Shown here piece by piece: positions 5,640 to 6,175 of a stretch of DNA of 6,175 nucleotides. This DNA is from an uncultured Bryobacteraceae bacterium (GTDB lineage: Bacteria; Acidobacteriota; Terriglobia; Bryobacterales; Bryobacteraceae): NCBI GenBank assembly GCA_937921835.1, contig CAKZVG010000366.1:1-6175 (forward strand), given 5' to 3'. The notes beneath the pieces were generated by a model. The model was not told where the DNA came from. It saw nothing but the letters and a program-made list of their open reading frames with translations, and searched no databases. The translations under genes were made by a program, and so were the position numbers. The first letter of the stretch is position 1, and each line of letters opens with the position of its first letter.

Positions 5640-6175
5640 GGAGTTGTTCCTTCGTTGAGGTAAAGTTTGAGATTGGCCGTCGAGGAGCCGATGCAGGCGA
5701 TCTCGGGCCGGGAATCGCCATTGAAATCGGCGACTTCGCAAGAGGCGGCCGCCACCTCGTTGTCGAGCACGTGGCGCGTCCAGCGCTCGCCTTGCGCGCC
5801 GCCGGCGGAATAGATGTAGGCGTGGTGGCCTTTGCCGCGGAAGCCGGCCACGATTTCGTCGCGCCCGTCGCCATTGAGGTCCGCGGTATGCACCGTATGG
5901 CCATCCACGTAGGAATCGTCGATGACCTGCCGCCGCCAGACGCCCTGATCCTCGCGGTAAACCACGAGCTGGTTTCCGTGCCACGGCTCGATGGAGCACA
6001 GAAACCGCCGCCCGCCGAGGTGCCCGACGGTGATCTCGCTGGCGCCGCTCCTGGGCCACGGCGCCGGGTCGCCTTTGGCGAGTTCGGTGCGCGTCCACTT
6101 GCCGCCCGAGAACTTGTAAAGGTGAATGCCCACGAAACTCGCGGTGAGGATTTCGTCGCGCCCGTCGCCGTCCCA
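5636..6175 (-). CDS. FG-GAP/VCBS repeat beta-propeller protein, C-terminal part (N-terminus outside window)
   Basis: The frame is open from the right edge, reading WDGDGRDEIL from 6175, and ends at TGA 5638-5636, giving 179 visible residues. Three calcium-binding-like FG-GAP/VCBS motifs recur: DGDGRDEIL (residues 2-10), DLNGDGRDEIV (99-109) and a decayed DFNGDSRPEIA (150-160). A fourth, motif-poor blade (ASEITVGHLGGRRFL) lies near 45-59. The spacing fits blades of a beta-propeller, as in integrin alpha-like and extracellular bacterial repeat proteins. Several His and aromatic residues sit between blades (EPWHGNQ near 63-69, DGHTVH at 91-96, His 117-118), more than calcium-binding repeats need, so the surface may have a ligand or catalytic site; this is inference. 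Function is unknown. The signal peptide, if any, would be upstream. The gene shares ATGA with the sulfatase, implying coupled translation. A GTG at 6133 could be read as a start, but the calcium motif continues upstream of it, so the gene is truncated by the window and does not start there. Confidence 0.78.
   Translation of the reverse strand, partial: WDGDGRDEILTASFVGIHLYKFSGGKWTRTELAKGDPAPWPRSGASEITVGHLGGRRFLCSIEPWHGNQLVVYREDQGVWRRQVIDDSYVDGHTVHTADLNGDGRDEIVAGFRGKGHHAYIYSAGGAQGERWTRHVLDNEVAAASCEVADFNGDSRPEIACIGSSTANLKLYLNEGTTP
5647..5653 (-). promoter_or_regulatory. Ribosome binding site for the sulfatase (decides its start)
   Basis: On the minus strand GAAGGAA lies 7 nt before ATG 5639, inside the last codons of the propeller gene. 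It supports starting the sulfatase at the Tat signal although the same frame stays open much further upstream (to 6098). Confidence 0.65.

Noticed and set aside
3594..5663. A very long open plus-strand frame lying opposite the sulfatase and propeller genes
   Set aside because: Its translation is Arg/Ala/Val-rich with no family motif and it is antisense to a well-supported sulfatase. Long antisense frames are expected from strong GC bias at third codon positions.
5640..6098. N-terminal extension of the sulfatase to 6098
   Set aside because: The extra 153 residues are Arg-rich, lie out of frame over the propeller gene and would bury the Tat signal; ATG 5639 with its ribosome site is better.
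1..6175. Mobile elements, CRISPR arrays, tRNA or rRNA genes
   Set aside because: I saw no transposase or integrase motifs, no regularly spaced repeats and no tRNA- or rRNA-like segments. Nearly all bases are accounted for by seven protein genes.

Overview
This GC-rich, densely packed bacterial window holds two unrelated gene blocks that converge near position 4087. Taxonomy is an inference from gene content. A cytoplasmic group 3d-type [NiFe]-hydrogenase sits next to a 3-keto-disaccharide hydrolase domain (DUF1080) protein, a Tat-exported sulfatase and a calcium-motif beta-propeller. That mix best fits Acidobacteriota of the Solibacter/Bryobacter kind. Planctomycetota or Verrucomicrobiota are possible alternatives, and no rRNA or other marker is present to decide.

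Left block, plus strand, 1-3248: four tightly spaced genes read in one direction. They are the C-terminal part of a GltD-like FAD/NAD(P) oxidoreductase (cut by the window edge), hoxU, hoxY and hoxH. The hydrogenase carries the expected ligands: two large-subunit Cys pairs for the Ni-Fe site, four small-subunit Cys for a proximal [4Fe-4S] cluster, and in HoxU ligands for one [2Fe-2S] and three [4Fe-4S] clusters. Electrons would run between H2 at HoxH, the HoxY cluster, the HoxU clusters and a flavin/pyridine-nucleotide module upstream. The unusual point is that the protein directly before hoxU ends as a GltD-like protein, not as a plain HoxF. No maturation gene (hyp, hoxW) is visible.

Middle, 3249-3375: a short intergenic stretch with a weak GC hairpin and no convincing promoter or terminator. 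It is followed by the DUF1080 gene (3376-4089, plus strand), which encodes an exported protein.

Right block, minus strand, 6175-4086: an FG-GAP/VCBS propeller protein (N-terminus outside the window) overlaps by 4 nt a Cys-type S1 sulfatase with a twin-arginine signal. The sulfatase stop overlaps the DUF1080 stop tail to tail. These three genes look like an extracytoplasmic carbohydrate/sulfated-glycan function and show no mechanistic link to the hydrogenase. I found no RNA genes, CRISPR arrays, insertion sequences or attachment sites. The window is mostly recognisable families; the GltD-Hox arrangement and the propeller-sulfatase-DUF1080 cluster are the points worth a closer look.
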